DNA from: an uncultured Lachnospiraceae bacterium
GTDB lineage: Bacteria; Bacillota; Clostridia; Lachnospirales; Lachnospiraceae
NCBI GenBank assembly: GCA_902797185.1
Contig: CADBRV010000127.1
Location: forward strand, 1-48,905
DNA length: 48,905 nucleotides
Reading direction: 5' to 3'
A program made the position numbers and the translations under genes. Below the pieces are notes generated by a model, which did not search any database, had not been told where the DNA came from, and was given only the letters and a program-made list of their open reading frames with translations. Below are positions 1 to 9,500 of the stretch, piece by piece (position 1 is the first letter of the stretch; every line of letters begins with the position of its first letter).

Positions 1-33
1 CTCCGGCTCCATGTGCCGCCCTTCCGGAACCAT
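1..33 (-). CDS. Start of a protein gene cut by the window edge
   Basis: An ATG at 33-31 on the minus strand follows the rlmB stop by three bases and is preceded by a good AAGGGG ribosome site with about seven bases of spacing. Eleven codons are visible, beginning MVPEGRHMEPE, with a second possible ATG at residue 8. Too little is present to identify the protein. In many Clostridia the gene after rlmB is the sporulation sigma factor sigH, but nothing in these residues proves that here. Confidence 0.4.
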   Translation of the reverse strand, partial: MVPEGRHMEPE

Positions 34-36
34 GCC

Positions 37-777
37 TTATCCCCTTCTCTGGCGCACGATTTCATACGCCAGCACCCCTGCTGCCACAGAGGCGTTCAAA
101 GAGTCAATATCGCCATGCATCGGGATGGAAGCCGTCATATCGCAGTTTTCCTTCACCAGCCTGGATACGCCCTTGCCTTCGTTGCCGATGACAAGGCCGA
201 TAGGGCCGGCCAGGTTTAAGTCATACATCGGCGTCCCGTCCATGTCCGCGCAGACAAACCAGAGCCCTTCTTCCTTGAGCTCCCGGATCGTATTACTGAT
301 GTTTGCCACTTTTGCTACCGGCGTATACATGACTGCTCCGGCGGATGCTTTTACCGCAGTCGCGGTCAGGCTGGCGGAACGGTCCTTGGGGATGATGACG
401 CCATGGGCACCGGCCAGGTTAGCGGTCCGGATGATAGCTCCCAGGTTATGGGGGTCTTCAATGCCATCCAAAAGAAATAGGAAGGGTGCCTCGCCTTTTT
501 CCTTTGCCTTCGCCAGGATCTCTTCCACCGTGGCATATTCAAAGGAGGAGATATATGCGATCACTCCCTGGTGTTTCCCGGTCTGGGACATCTGGTCCAG
601 CCTGGTGGTGGACACATACTCCACCTTGGCCCTCTGCTTTTTGGCTTCCCGGATAATGGTATGGATGGGGCCTTCTTTGGAATGCTCCTGCACAAACAGC
701 TTTTCCACGGTTTTCCCGCTGCGGAATGCTTCCAGTACCGCATTCCTGCCTTCTATCGTATTTTCTTCCTGTCTCAT
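37..777 (-). CDS. rlmB: 23S rRNA (guanosine-2'-O)-methyltransferase RlmB, TrmH/SPOUT family
   Basis: A 246-residue SpoU/TrmH methyltransferase that uses S-adenosylmethionine to 2'-O-methylate a guanosine in the peptidyl-transferase region of 23S rRNA. Residues 1-80 form the L30e-like substrate-binding part (TIEGRNAVLEA). The trefoil-knot SPOUT domain follows, with motif 1 HNLGAIIRTA (N111, R117), motif 2 VIGNEGKGVS (N199, E200) and motif 3 SLNASVAAG (226-234). The frame is open 24 codons further upstream, but the ATG at 777 has a GGAGGG site and overlaps the mrnC stop as ATGA, so the shorter form is chosen. It is the last complete gene of the cysE-cysS-mrnC-rlmB run. Subfamily assignment to RlmB rather than another TrmH member rests on context and length. 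Confidence 0.93.
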   Translation of the reverse strand: MRQEENTIEGRNAVLEAFRSGKTVEKLFVQEHSKEGPIHTIIREAKKQRAKVEYVSTTRLDQMSQTGKHQGVIAYISSFEYATVEEILAKAKEKGEAPFLFLLDGIEDPHNLGAIIRTANLAGAHGVIIPKDRSASLTATAVKASAGAVMYTPVAKVANISNTIRELKEEGLWFVCADMDGTPMYDLNLAGPIGLVIGNEGKGVSRLVKENCDMTASIPMHGDIDSLNASVAAGVLAYEIVRQRRG

Positions 778-1214
778 GAAAGCAGCCCTCCCTGCGTTTT
801 CTCCAGGCCAAGGGACAAAAGCTCCATGAGCCGCTCCCCCTGGCCGCAAAGGTACAAATAACCGACCAAAGCCTCAAAACCGGTGGCCTTGCGGTAATCC
901 GCCATGGTGGCGTTTTTCGCCATGGTGCCGGATTTGGCATTCCTGCCCCGGCGGTAGACGGAAAGTTCTTCTTCTGTAAGGACCGGTTCCAAGACTTCCA
1001 TCATCTGGGCCTGGGCATGGGCGTTTACGACCCGGCTGGTCCTTGTGTGGAGTTTGCGGGGCGCGGTGTTGCCCCTGCCTACCACGATGGAACGGACCAC
1101 CAGGTCATAAACCCCGTCCCCGATATAAGCCAATGTCAAAGGGGAATAAGTCCGGATGTCATGCTCTTCGATCTGGAACGTCTCATGGATCACCGAATTT
1201 AAGCCCTTGTCCAT
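774..1214 (-). CDS. mrnC: Mini-ribonuclease III
   Basis: A 146-residue RNase III-type domain without a double-stranded RNA-binding domain, the hallmark of Mini-III. In Bacillus this enzyme trims both ends of the 23S rRNA precursor. The conserved active-site segment AYIGDGVYDLVVR (residues 29-41, D33) and the basic GRNAKSGTMAKNATMADYRKATGFEA-like block (residues 90-115, the second acidic helix) are present. Its start lies 16 bases inside the 3' end of cysS and its stop overlaps the rlmB start, so the three are translationally coupled. The cysS-mrnC-rlmB order is conserved in Firmicutes and groups two ribosomal RNA processing or modification enzymes. Confidence 0.94.
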   Translation of the reverse strand: MDKGLNSVIHETFQIEEHDIRTYSPLTLAYIGDGVYDLVVRSIVVGRGNTAPRKLHTRTSRVVNAHAQAQMMEVLEPVLTEEELSVYRRGRNAKSGTMAKNATMADYRKATGFEALVGYLYLCGQGERLMELLSLGLEKTQGGLLS

Positions 1215-2629
1215 TTTACCCCTTCCCTGGTATCTTTCAGGAGGATGCCCTGGGCTGCCAGCTGGTCGCGGATTTCGTCTGCCCGGGCAAAATTCTTTGC
1301 CTTCCTGGCATCCTGCCGCTCCTGGATAAGTGCCTCCACCTGGGCATCCAGAAGCTCTTCTTCTTTTTCGGTCTTGATGCCAAGGATATCAGAGAGTTCT
1401 TCCAGTTCCTTCAGCAGTGCCTCATAAAATGCTTTGGTATGGCCTTCCCGGGCTGCCTGGGTATTGGAAAATTTCACCAGCTCAAAGATGCTGGATACGG
1501 CATCCGCGGTGTTAAAGTCATCGTCCATGGCTTCTTCAAATTTTTTGCGGAAGCCCTCTGCCTCCTGGACAAGCCCTTTTTCCTCTTCCGTAAGGGCGTC
1601 TCCTTGGGCGGACGCTGCCTTGTCACGAAGCAGTTCTGCCGCGTTCCGGATCCGCTCCAGGCCGCTCTTTACCGCTTCCATAAGCTCGGCACTGAAATTC
1701 AGCGGGCTCCTGTAATGGACAGAGAGCATGAAGAAACGCAGTACCTGCGGGTCATATTTTTCCAGCACGTCCCGGACCGTAAAGAAATTGCCGGTGGACT
1801 TGCTCATCTTTTCATATTTGCTGCTCTGCTCGTTTTTAATATTCAAAAAGCCGTTGTGCATCCAGTACTTGGCAAACGTACAGCCATTGGCTGCCTCGCT
1901 CTGGGCAATTTCGTTTTCATGGTGCGGGAAAACCAGGTCCTCCCCGCCGGCATGGATGTCGATGGTATCTCCCAGGTAGCGCTTGGACATGACGGAGCAT
2001 TCGATATGCCAGCCCGGACGTCCCTTGCACCACGGGGAATCCCAATACGGCTCCCCTTCTTTTTTCGGCTTCCAAAGGACGAAATCCAGCGGGTCTTCCT
2101 TCTGCTCGCCGCCGGTTACCTGGATCTCCCTATGCCCTGCTTCCAGTTCATCAATGTTTTTGTGGGAAAGCTCACCGTAATCCTGGAATTTCCTGGTGCG
2201 GTAATACACCGTGCCGTCCTCTGCCACATAAGCGAACCCTTTGTCAATCAGGGTCTGGATCATGTCGATCATACCGTCAATCTCTTTGGTGGCCTGGGGT
2301 GCCGTGGTAGCCGGAAGGATGTTCAGGCTCTCCATGTCCTTCTTGCATTCTTCAATATAATGGGAAGAAACCTCTTCCGCGGTCTTCCCCTCCTCCTGGG
2401 CTTTCTTGATGATCTTGTCATCAACGTCTGTAAAGTTTGAAACGTAGTTGACATCATACCCCTTATAAAGGAAGTAACGGCGCACCGTGTCAAAAATGAT
2501 CATGGGGCGGGCATTTCCAATGTGGATCAGGTTGTAAACGGTAGGGCCGCAGACATACATGCGGACCTTTCCTGGTTCCACCGGGACGAATTCTTCCTTT
2601 TTCCTGCTTAAAGTATTATAAATTTTCAT
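1199..2629 (-). CDS. cysS: Cysteinyl-tRNA synthetase
   Basis: A 476-residue class I aminoacyl-tRNA synthetase charging tRNA-Cys. The HIGH signature appears as HIGN at 36-39 and KMSKS at 274-278. The zinc site that discriminates cysteine is intact: C28, C211 and H236, with E240 nearby. The C-terminal helical and anticodon-binding part ends in QLAAQGILLKDTREGVKW, typical of bacterial CysRS. A GAAGGAG site precedes the ATG. It sits downstream of cysE with a 140-bp gap, so cysteine synthesis and its use in translation are clustered. I found no T-box specifier and antiterminator structure upstream, although this operon carries one in some Firmicutes. Confidence 0.98.
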   Translation of the reverse strand: MKIYNTLSRKKEEFVPVEPGKVRMYVCGPTVYNLIHIGNARPMIIFDTVRRYFLYKGYDVNYVSNFTDVDDKIIKKAQEEGKTAEEVSSHYIEECKKDMESLNILPATTAPQATKEIDGMIDMIQTLIDKGFAYVAEDGTVYYRTRKFQDYGELSHKNIDELEAGHREIQVTGGEQKEDPLDFVLWKPKKEGEPYWDSPWCKGRPGWHIECSVMSKRYLGDTIDIHAGGEDLVFPHHENEIAQSEAANGCTFAKYWMHNGFLNIKNEQSSKYEKMSKSTGNFFTVRDVLEKYDPQVLRFFMLSVHYRSPLNFSAELMEAVKSGLERIRNAAELLRDKAASAQGDALTEEEKGLVQEAEGFRKKFEEAMDDDFNTADAVSSIFELVKFSNTQAAREGHTKAFYEALLKELEELSDILGIKTEKEEELLDAQVEALIQERQDARKAKNFARADEIRDQLAAQGILLKDTREGVKWTRA

Positions 2630-2769
2630 TCTTTGTCTCCTGTTCCTTCTCTCCTAACCCGGCTGGCCGGGCCGCCGCGTTGCGCAGGCAGCCTCAGCCG
2701 GCGATCCCCCTTCTCGTTAATCCGGGGTCTTTTCCCCTTCCGGAGCTTTCTCTCCTTCCGGAACGTTTT

Positions 2770-3633
2770 CTACTTCCTGCGCCTTCCCCCTGCTGAAGCC
2801 GCATCTGCAGCCGCTGCTTGTGCCTCTGACGCAGCTGCTTTTGCCTGCGCTGCTTTCTGGCAGGCCGAGCTGTCATCGGCAATGTCCTTCAGCAGGGCGC
2901 TCTGGGATGCCGCGTCTTTATCCTCTTCCTTCTGGTCCAAAGCGGACATGTCAATACCTGCCTTACGCAGCACGCCTTTGAGCATCTTGACCTGGTTTTC
3001 CAGATCCAGCATATGGTTCACAATCGCGCTGTCCGCATGCTGCAAGTTGCAGATATCGTCGAAAATCGGATCCGGCAGGTCGGTCTGGTTCAGGTCCTCC
3101 CTGGGCACCCGCTTGTTGTCCCTCTTTACGACCTGTCCCGGTACGCCAACTACGGTGCTGTTTGGCGGGACTTCCCGGATTACCACGGAGCCTGCGCCGA
3201 TCTTGGAATTTTCCCCGACCGTAAAGGACCCGATGACCTTAGCTCCCGCACTGATCATGACGTTGTCCTCGATCGTCGGATGCCTCTTGCCGGTCTCCTT
3301 ACCGGTACCGCCTAAGGTAACGCCCTGGTAAAGGGTGACATTGTCGCCGATAATGGTGGTCTCGCCGATGATGACGCCGGTGCCATGGTCGATAAAGAAA
3401 CCTTTGCCGATCTGGGCGCCGGGGTGGATCTCGATACCGGTCTTCCTGGCCGCCCTCTGGGAAATCCAGCGGGCACGGAAATAATGCCCCTTCAAATACT
3501 GCTTATGCGCCCTGCGGTAGCTGAGCATGACCTTGAAACTGGGATAAAGGAATACCTCCCAGTTGGAATGGATGGCCGGGTCGCGTTCCTTAATCACCTG
3601 CATCTGCTCTTTTACAAATTGTATAAATCCCAT
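2770..3633 (-). CDS. cysE: Serine O-acetyltransferase with an alanine-rich tail
   Basis: A 287-residue hexapeptide-repeat acyltransferase that makes O-acetylserine from serine and acetyl-CoA, the committed step of cysteine synthesis. The left-handed beta-helix spans about residues 65-170. D82 and H83 of the IDHGTGVIIG motif and the KRHP segment (H118) mark the active site. After about residue 225 the protein continues with roughly 60 residues of charged and then Ala/Gln-rich sequence ending in GGRRRK, which is not part of the catalytic fold. The tail is in frame and has no frameshift sign, so it looks like a lineage-specific extension. It lies upstream of cysS, as in many Firmicutes. Confidence 0.95.
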   Translation of the reverse strand: MGFIQFVKEQMQVIKERDPAIHSNWEVFLYPSFKVMLSYRRAHKQYLKGHYFRARWISQRAARKTGIEIHPGAQIGKGFFIDHGTGVIIGETTIIGDNVTLYQGVTLGGTGKETGKRHPTIEDNVMISAGAKVIGSFTVGENSKIGAGSVVIREVPPNSTVVGVPGQVVKRDNKRVPREDLNQTDLPDPIFDDICNLQHADSAIVNHMLDLENQVKMLKGVLRKAGIDMSALDQKEEDKDAASQSALLKDIADDSSACQKAAQAKAAASEAQAAAADAASAGGRRRK

Positions 3634-3696
3634 CTTACTTGCCTCCAGGATCAGAAATAAACCTTTTTCTAACTTTGCCTACAGTTTTTCAAAATA

Positions 3697-4173
3697 TTAT
3701 TTCGTCTCCAAAAGGAGACAGGCTGCCTGCGCCGCGATGCCTTCTCCTCTTCCGGTAAAGCCAAGCCCCTCTTCCGTCGTCGCTTTGATATTCACCTGGG
3801 ATTTGCAGATTTCCAAATCCTGTGCCACATTTTCCTCCATCTGCGGGATAAAGGGACGCAGCTTCGGAGCCTGGGCTAAGACCGTGGCATCGAGATTGCC
3901 TACGGAAAAGCCCGCCTCCTCCAGCATCCCTTTTACCCTTCGGAGCAGCATCCTGCTGTCAGCGCCTTTCCATTTGTCATCCGTATCCGGAAAATGGAGG
4001 CCGATATCGCCCAGTGCTGCTGCCCCTAAGAGGGCGTCCATGATGGCATGGAGCAAAACATCCGCGTCGGAATGGCCAAGGAGCCCTTTTTCATATGGAA
4101 TTTCTACCCCGCCCAGGATGAGCTTACGCCCATCCACCAGGCAGTGCACGTCATAACCGGACCCGATCCTCAA
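3697..4173 (-). CDS. ispF: 2-C-methyl-D-erythritol 2,4-cyclodiphosphate synthase
   Basis: A 158-residue IspF, the MEP-pathway enzyme that cyclises CDP-methylerythritol 2-phosphate with release of CMP. The metal-binding start GYDVH (D8, H10), the [26 protein letters not shown] signature (starting near residue 34) and the C-terminal [20 protein letters not shown] are all present. It begins 18 bases after ilvA. Another MEP-pathway gene, ispE, lies elsewhere in this window at 24945, so the pathway genes are dispersed. Confidence 0.97.
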   Translation of the reverse strand: MRIGSGYDVHCLVDGRKLILGGVEIPYEKGLLGHSDADVLLHAIMDALLGAAALGDIGLHFPDTDDKWKGADSRMLLRRVKGMLEEAGFSVGNLDATVLAQAPKLRPFIPQMEENVAQDLEICKSQVNIKATTEEGLGFTGRGEGIAAQAACLLLETK

Positions 4174-4191
4174 GAAAACCCCTCCTGCCTG

Positions 4192-5403
4192 TTATAAGCT
4201 GGCACGTACCAGCCTTGGCTTAAAGCCGGCATCTTCCAGTGCCTGCATGATTTTATTCTTATGTTCCGTGCCGAAGGCTTCCATCGTGATCCTCAGTTCC
4301 ACTTCAGCGGAACGGTTGGTGGATACAAACTGGTTATGCTCCAGCTTGATGACATTGCCCTGCTGCTGGGCGATGACGGATGCCACGTTGCACAGCTCTC
4401 CGGGCTTGTCGGGAAGCAGCACGGAAACCGTAAAGATCCTGTCGCGGTAGATCAGCCCCTGCTGTACCACGGAAGACATGGTGATGACGTCCATGTTGCC
4501 GCCGCTTAAGATGCTGACGATCTTCTTGCCCTTTACATCCAGGTGCTTGAGCGCCGCAACGGTCAGAAGGCCGGAATTTTCCACAATCATCTTATGGTTT
4601 TCCACCATATCCAGGAATGCCACGATGAGCTCGTCATCTTCTACCGTGATGACTTTGTCGATGTTCTTCTGGACATACGGGAAAATATGCTCGCCCGGGG
4701 TCTTTACTGCGGTGCCGTCCGCAATGGTATTCACGGTAGGAAGGGTGACCACCTTTCCTGCTTCCAGGGACTTCTGCATGCAGTTGGCGCCTGCCGGCTC
4801 TACACCGATGACTTTGATCCTGGGGTTTAAGAGCTTTGCCAGGGTGGATACGCCGCAGGCCAGCCCGCCGCCTCCGATGGGAACTAAGATATAATCTACC
4901 AGTGGGAGTTCTTTGAAGATCTCCATGGTGATGGTGCCCTGGCCGGTCGCTACGACCGGGTCGTCAAAGGGATGGATGAACGTATAGCCATTTTCCTCTG
5001 CCAGCTGGCATGCTTTCTCATAAGCCTCGTCATAAACATCCCCGTAAAGCACGACCTTGGCGCCATAGCTCTTGGTGCGGTTTACTTTGATCAGCGGGGT
5101 GGTCGTCGGCATGACGATTGTAGCCTTGCAGCCGAATTTCTGTGCGGCAAAAGCAACGCCCTGGGCATGGTTGCCAGCGGAAGCGGTGATCAGCCCCTTC
5201 TCCCTCTCTTCCTCGGAAAGGGTGCTGATCTTGTAATAAGCGCCCCTTACCTTGTATGCGCCGGTGTACTGGTTGTTTTCCGGTTTGAAATAAACCTCGT
5301 TCCCGGTCTGTTTTGAAAAATATTCGCTGTAAACCAGGCTGGTATCCAAAGTTACCTGCTTTACGATCTTACTGGCCTGTTCAAAATCAGCTAATGTCAG
5401 CAT
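4192..5403 (-). CDS. ilvA: Threonine ammonia-lyase (threonine dehydratase)
   Basis: A 403-residue fold-type II PLP enzyme that deaminates threonine to 2-oxobutyrate, the first step towards isoleucine. K51 in the GAYKVRGA segment forms the internal aldimine and the glycine loop PIGGGGLACG binds the cofactor phosphate. Residues from about 325 (VSVLLPDKPGELCNVASVIA) form one ACT domain. This is the short TdcB/YgeX-like architecture with a single ACT, not the long IlvA with two, so a catabolic role is also possible. The ATG at 5403 has a GAAGGAG site. The 30 codons open upstream lack family similarity and are excluded. Confidence 0.93.
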   Translation of the reverse strand: MLTLADFEQASKIVKQVTLDTSLVYSEYFSKQTGNEVYFKPENNQYTGAYKVRGAYYKISTLSEEEREKGLITASAGNHAQGVAFAAQKFGCKATIVMPTTTPLIKVNRTKSYGAKVVLYGDVYDEAYEKACQLAEENGYTFIHPFDDPVVATGQGTITMEIFKELPLVDYILVPIGGGGLACGVSTLAKLLNPRIKVIGVEPAGANCMQKSLEAGKVVTLPTVNTIADGTAVKTPGEHIFPYVQKNIDKVITVEDDELIVAFLDMVENHKMIVENSGLLTVAALKHLDVKGKKIVSILSGGNMDVITMSSVVQQGLIYRDRIFTVSVLLPDKPGELCNVASVIAQQQGNVIKLEHNQFVSTNRSAEVELRITMEAFGTEHKNKIMQALEDAGFKPRLVRASL

Positions 5404-5567
5404 GCTTTTTCTCCTTCCATCTTTTTTATTTTGAAAACCGGCTGGCCTGGTCCTGCATTCTTCCAATGGAATGCCGCCCTGCCTATGGCCCATGCAGCAT
5501 CTTGGCTATTTCCTTTTGCTGCCAGGCTCCTGTTTTTCAGTTATTTGTTTTTCTTTTTTTCGCCTGG

Positions 5568-6560
5568 TTAAGAGCCCTGGCTCCCGCCTTCGTCCTCCTC
5601 CTGGCTGCTTTCCTGTGCCTCTTCTTCCTCATCGGAAACAAACAAAGCTTCTACGAAGGAATGGGCGTCAAATTTCTGCAGGTCTTCGATGGACTCCCCA
5701 ACCCCGATATATTTTACCGGGATGCCCAGCTCGGACTGGATCGCTACCGCGATGCCGCCTTTGGCGGTGCCGTCCATCTTGGTCAGGACGACGCCTGTCA
5801 CATCCGACACTTCCTGGAACTGCTTTGCCTGGGAAAGGGCGTTCTGCCCGGTGGTGGCATCCACTACGACCAGGCTCTCCCTGTACCAGCCGGAAAGCTC
5901 CCGGTCCAGCACCTTGCTGATTTTCCGAAGTTCTTCCATCAGGTTCTTTTTATTATGAAGCCTTCCTGCCGTATCTACAAGAAGAATATCTGCTTTCCTG
6001 GCTTTTGCCGCCTGTGCCGCGTCATAAACCACAGATGCCGGGTCGGAACCTTCCTGGCCGCCTACCATCTCGACACCGGCACGTTCCGCCCACACCTTCA
6101 GCTGCTCTGCTGCGGCGGCACGGAAGGTATCTGCTGCCGCCAGGATGACCCGCTTCCCTTCCCCTTTCAGTTGGGAAGCCAGCTTGCCGATGGTGGTGGT
6201 CTTACCAACGCCATTGACCCCGCTCACCAGGATGACGGAGGGCTCGCTTTCAAAGCGGTAATCCGCTTCCGTCGTCCCCATCTGCTCGATAATGGCATTC
6301 ATGAGGTACTCTTTGCATTCCTCAGGTTTTTTGAGGTGTTCTTCTTTGACTTTTTTCTTTAACGTCTCGATGATGTTTTCCGTGGTGTCTATGCCAAGGT
6401 CTCCCATGACCAGGAGCTCTTCCAGCTCGTCATAAAATTCATCATCAATGGAAGAAAGCCTGAAAACCCTGCCCATGCCGGAAGAGATGCTCTTCCTGGT
6501 CTTGGAGAGCCCCTCCCGGAGCCTGGCAAAAAAGCCTTTCTTTTCCTTATCCTTGCTCAT
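5568..6560 (-). CDS. ftsY: Signal recognition particle receptor FtsY
   Basis: A 330-residue SRP GTPase that docks ribosome-SRP complexes at the membrane. After a short basic N-terminus comes the helical N domain (about 30-95), then the G domain with P-loop GVNGVGKTTT (114-123), DTFRAAA (144-150), DTAGR (196-200) and TKMDGTAKGG (260-269). Residues 309-328 form an acidic tail, EEEEAQESSQEEDEGG, on the C-terminal side rather than the long acidic N-terminal A domain of E. coli. The start overlaps the smc stop as ATGA, giving the usual rnc-smc-ftsY gene order. Confidence 0.98.
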   Translation of the reverse strand: MSKDKEKKGFFARLREGLSKTRKSISSGMGRVFRLSSIDDEFYDELEELLVMGDLGIDTTENIIETLKKKVKEEHLKKPEECKEYLMNAIIEQMGTTEADYRFESEPSVILVSGVNGVGKTTTIGKLASQLKGEGKRVILAAADTFRAAAAEQLKVWAERAGVEMVGGQEGSDPASVVYDAAQAAKARKADILLVDTAGRLHNKKNLMEELRKISKVLDRELSGWYRESLVVVDATTGQNALSQAKQFQEVSDVTGVVLTKMDGTAKGGIAVAIQSELGIPVKYIGVGESIEDLQKFDAHSFVEALFVSDEEEEAQESSQEEDEGGSQGS

Positions 6561-9500
6561 CCGGTCTTTTCCTCTTCTTTCTCCATTTCCTGCTGCGCCA
6601 GGTCTACGGAAACCTGGGTGGATACTCCCTTTTCCTGCATCGTGATGCCGTAAAGCCGGTCAGCCGCTGCCATGGTGCCGCGGCGGTGGGTGATCACGAT
6701 AAACTGGGTGTTATTGGAAAGTTTTTTCAAATAATCCGCAAAGCGGTCTACATTGGGCTCATCCAAAGCGGCCTCGATCTCGTCCAGGATACAGAAAGGT
6801 GAAGGCTTCAGGTTCTGGATGGCAAAAAGCAAAGCAATGGCCGTCAGGGATTTTTCCCCGCCGGAGAGCTGCATCATGTTCTGCAGCTTCTTTCCGGGCG
6901 GCTCCGCGATGATCTCGATGCCCGCGTCCAGCACGTCTTCCCCTTCCACCAGCTGCAAAGTGCCCTTGCCGCCGCCAAAGAGCGTGGCGAACACGGTCTG
7001 GAACTGGGACTGGATCCGGGCGAACTGTTCCCGGAACCTCTTCCTCATGCCGCTGTCCAGGCTGGTGATCATTTTCTCCAGGTTTTCCCGGGCCTGTTCC
7101 ATGTCCTTCTTCTGGGAAGAGAGGAATTCGTAGCGCTGGGAAACTTCCTTGTATTCTTCGATGGCGCCCACATTGACATCCCCCAGGGAACGGATCTTGT
7201 CCTTTACTTCCTTTGCCTTGCGCCGCAGCTCCGCAGGAGAAAGGCCCGTTTCTTCCTTCTGTTCCAGCGCGTGGTTTTTGGTAAGCCCGTATTCTTCCCA
7301 AAGGTAAGCGTCCTGCTGCTCCATTTTCTGCTGTAGCTGTTCGCTTTTGGTATTCAGGCGGATCTCTTCTTTTTCCAGGTTTGAGATCTCATTTGAAACC
7401 TCCTCCCTCTTTTCAAAGAATTCCCGGTAAGAAGACTGGATCTGTTCTTTTGCTTTGGCCTGCTCTTCCAGTTTGCGGGCGGCACCTTCCAGGTCCTCCT
7501 CCAGTTTTTCCAAAACGGCTTTCTGGTCCAGGATTTCCTGCTGTTTTGTGCCGGAAGCCCCTTCCAGCCCTTTGCGGGACCCTTCCAAGCCTTCCAGGTC
7601 CTTTTCCGTCTTTTCCAGTTCCCGGCAGGCACGCTCCAAAGCCTCCTGCTGGTAGCGGCTGCCCGCCTGGTTGGAAGCAAGTCCTGCGGATGCTTCCTGC
7701 ATCTTCCGGATAATGTCCTGCCTCTGTCCCTGGATCCGGCTGATTTCTTCCTGCAGGGAAGCGCTTTCTTCTTCCAGGGCTTTCTGCTGCCCTTCCATCT
7801 CTTTGGAAGCAGAGAAAACCGTATCCCCCTGCTGCTGCATGGAAGCGATTTCTTTGGAAACGGCGCCGATCTGCTCCTCCAGGGACTTGCGCTGCTCCTT
7901 CTTCTGCCTGGCCGCGTCTTCTCCCCGCTGGACATTCAGCTTTGCCGTATTTTCCTCCACTTCGGTCCTGGCGGCGCTGCTTTTGTACTGCTCCGCCTGG
8001 ACACGCAGGCCCTGCCTCTTTGCGCGGACTTTTTCCTGCTGTGCCAGCAGCTCGCTATGCTTTTCCTGCTGTTTTGCGAGCTTCCTTTTTAATTCGGCAA
8101 GCTCCCTGCGCCTCCCCAGGAGGTTGCTGGTATTCCGGAACGCGCCGCCGGTTAGGGACCCGCCGGGACGAAGGTATTCCCCTTCCAGGGTCACGATCCG
8201 CAGGGAATAATGGTGGGCTTTGGCGATCCTCAAGGCATGTTCGATGGTATCCACCACCAGGATGCTGCCCAGCAGGCTGGATACAATTCCCCGGTACTTG
8301 TCCTCACAGGAAACCAGGCTATCCGCCATACCCAGGACGCCTTCTTCTGAAAGGGCCGTTTCTTCCCTGCCAGGCTTTTTCCCCTTGACACTGGTCAGGG
8401 GGAGGAACGTTGCCCTGCCGTAGCGGTTCTTCTTCAGGTACCCGATCATGTCCCGGGCCGTTTTCTCGTCGCTGGTGACGATGTTCTGGAGGCTGCCGCC
8501 CAAAGCGGTCTCCACGGCGGTCTCGTATTTCGGGGCGGTGCGCACCAGGTCTGCCACGACGCCCAAAATCCCCGGATAATCCGTCCTCCGTTCCATGACA
8601 CGGCGGATGCTGGAACCGTACCCTTCATAGCGCTCCGCCATGTTGGTCAAAGATTCCAGACGGGACTGGAGCTTTAAACATTCCCTGCCTGTCTCTTCGC
8701 AGGCAGCGGCAGTTTCATCCCGCTGCCTGGTGGCTTCCTCCAGGTCCTTGGCGTTCTGCCGGATCAGGCGGTCATATTCCTCATGCTTTTCCTTTAAATC
8801 CCGGTATTTCTGTTCCCACTGCTGTTTCTGGGAAAGGATGCGGGTCTCTTCCTTCCGGTTTTCCTGTTTTTCCTCGGCCAGGGACTTCGCCTTTTCCTGC
8901 TGCTGCTCCATGAGCTGGGAAAAATGCTGGTGGCGGCTTTCTGCGGAAGTCTTCTCTTCCACCAGTTTCAGGAGGGCAGAGCGGATCTCTTCCAGCCGCT
9001 TCTGCCTGGAAGAGGCATCCTCACTTATTTCGGAAAGCTGTCCGGACAGGGATTGATGGGCATTTTCCAGTTCCTGCCGCTCCTTCTCCAGCTCCTTCTG
9101 CTTTTCCAGGATGGCGGCCTTTTCCTGCTCCAGCCGCTGCTTGTCCTTTTCCCGGCCTTCCTTCTGCTTTTCGTAATGGCTGCGGTTTTCCTCCTGGGCG
9201 CGGATCTGGGCCTCCAGAAGCTCGATCCTGTGGAGGCAGCCCTGCTTTTGGAGCGCCGCTTCTTCCTGCTTCTTTCGGCCTTCTTCCATCTGGCGGTCAA
9301 TGTTTTCCATGGCGGCTTCGATCTTGCCGACATCTTCCCTGCCCTTTTCATAGGAAGATCTCAGCCCGGACAGCTGCCCGGACAGGATGCTGGTTTTCTC
9401 CTCCAGGCTTTCCTTCTGCTTTTCATTGTCCGAGAGGGTGATGGCATAAAGCTGCAGGTCCAGTTTTTTCTGTTCTTCCCTGCCTGCCAGGTAGGTTTTT

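Noticed and set aside
1043-2440. 465-codon plus-strand frame over mrnC and cysS
   Set aside because: A shadow of two conserved genes; no family similarity and no ribosome site.
3634-3696. Cysteine T-box ahead of cysE-cysS
   Set aside because: The gap is only 63 bp and lacks the T-box and terminator/antiterminator pair.
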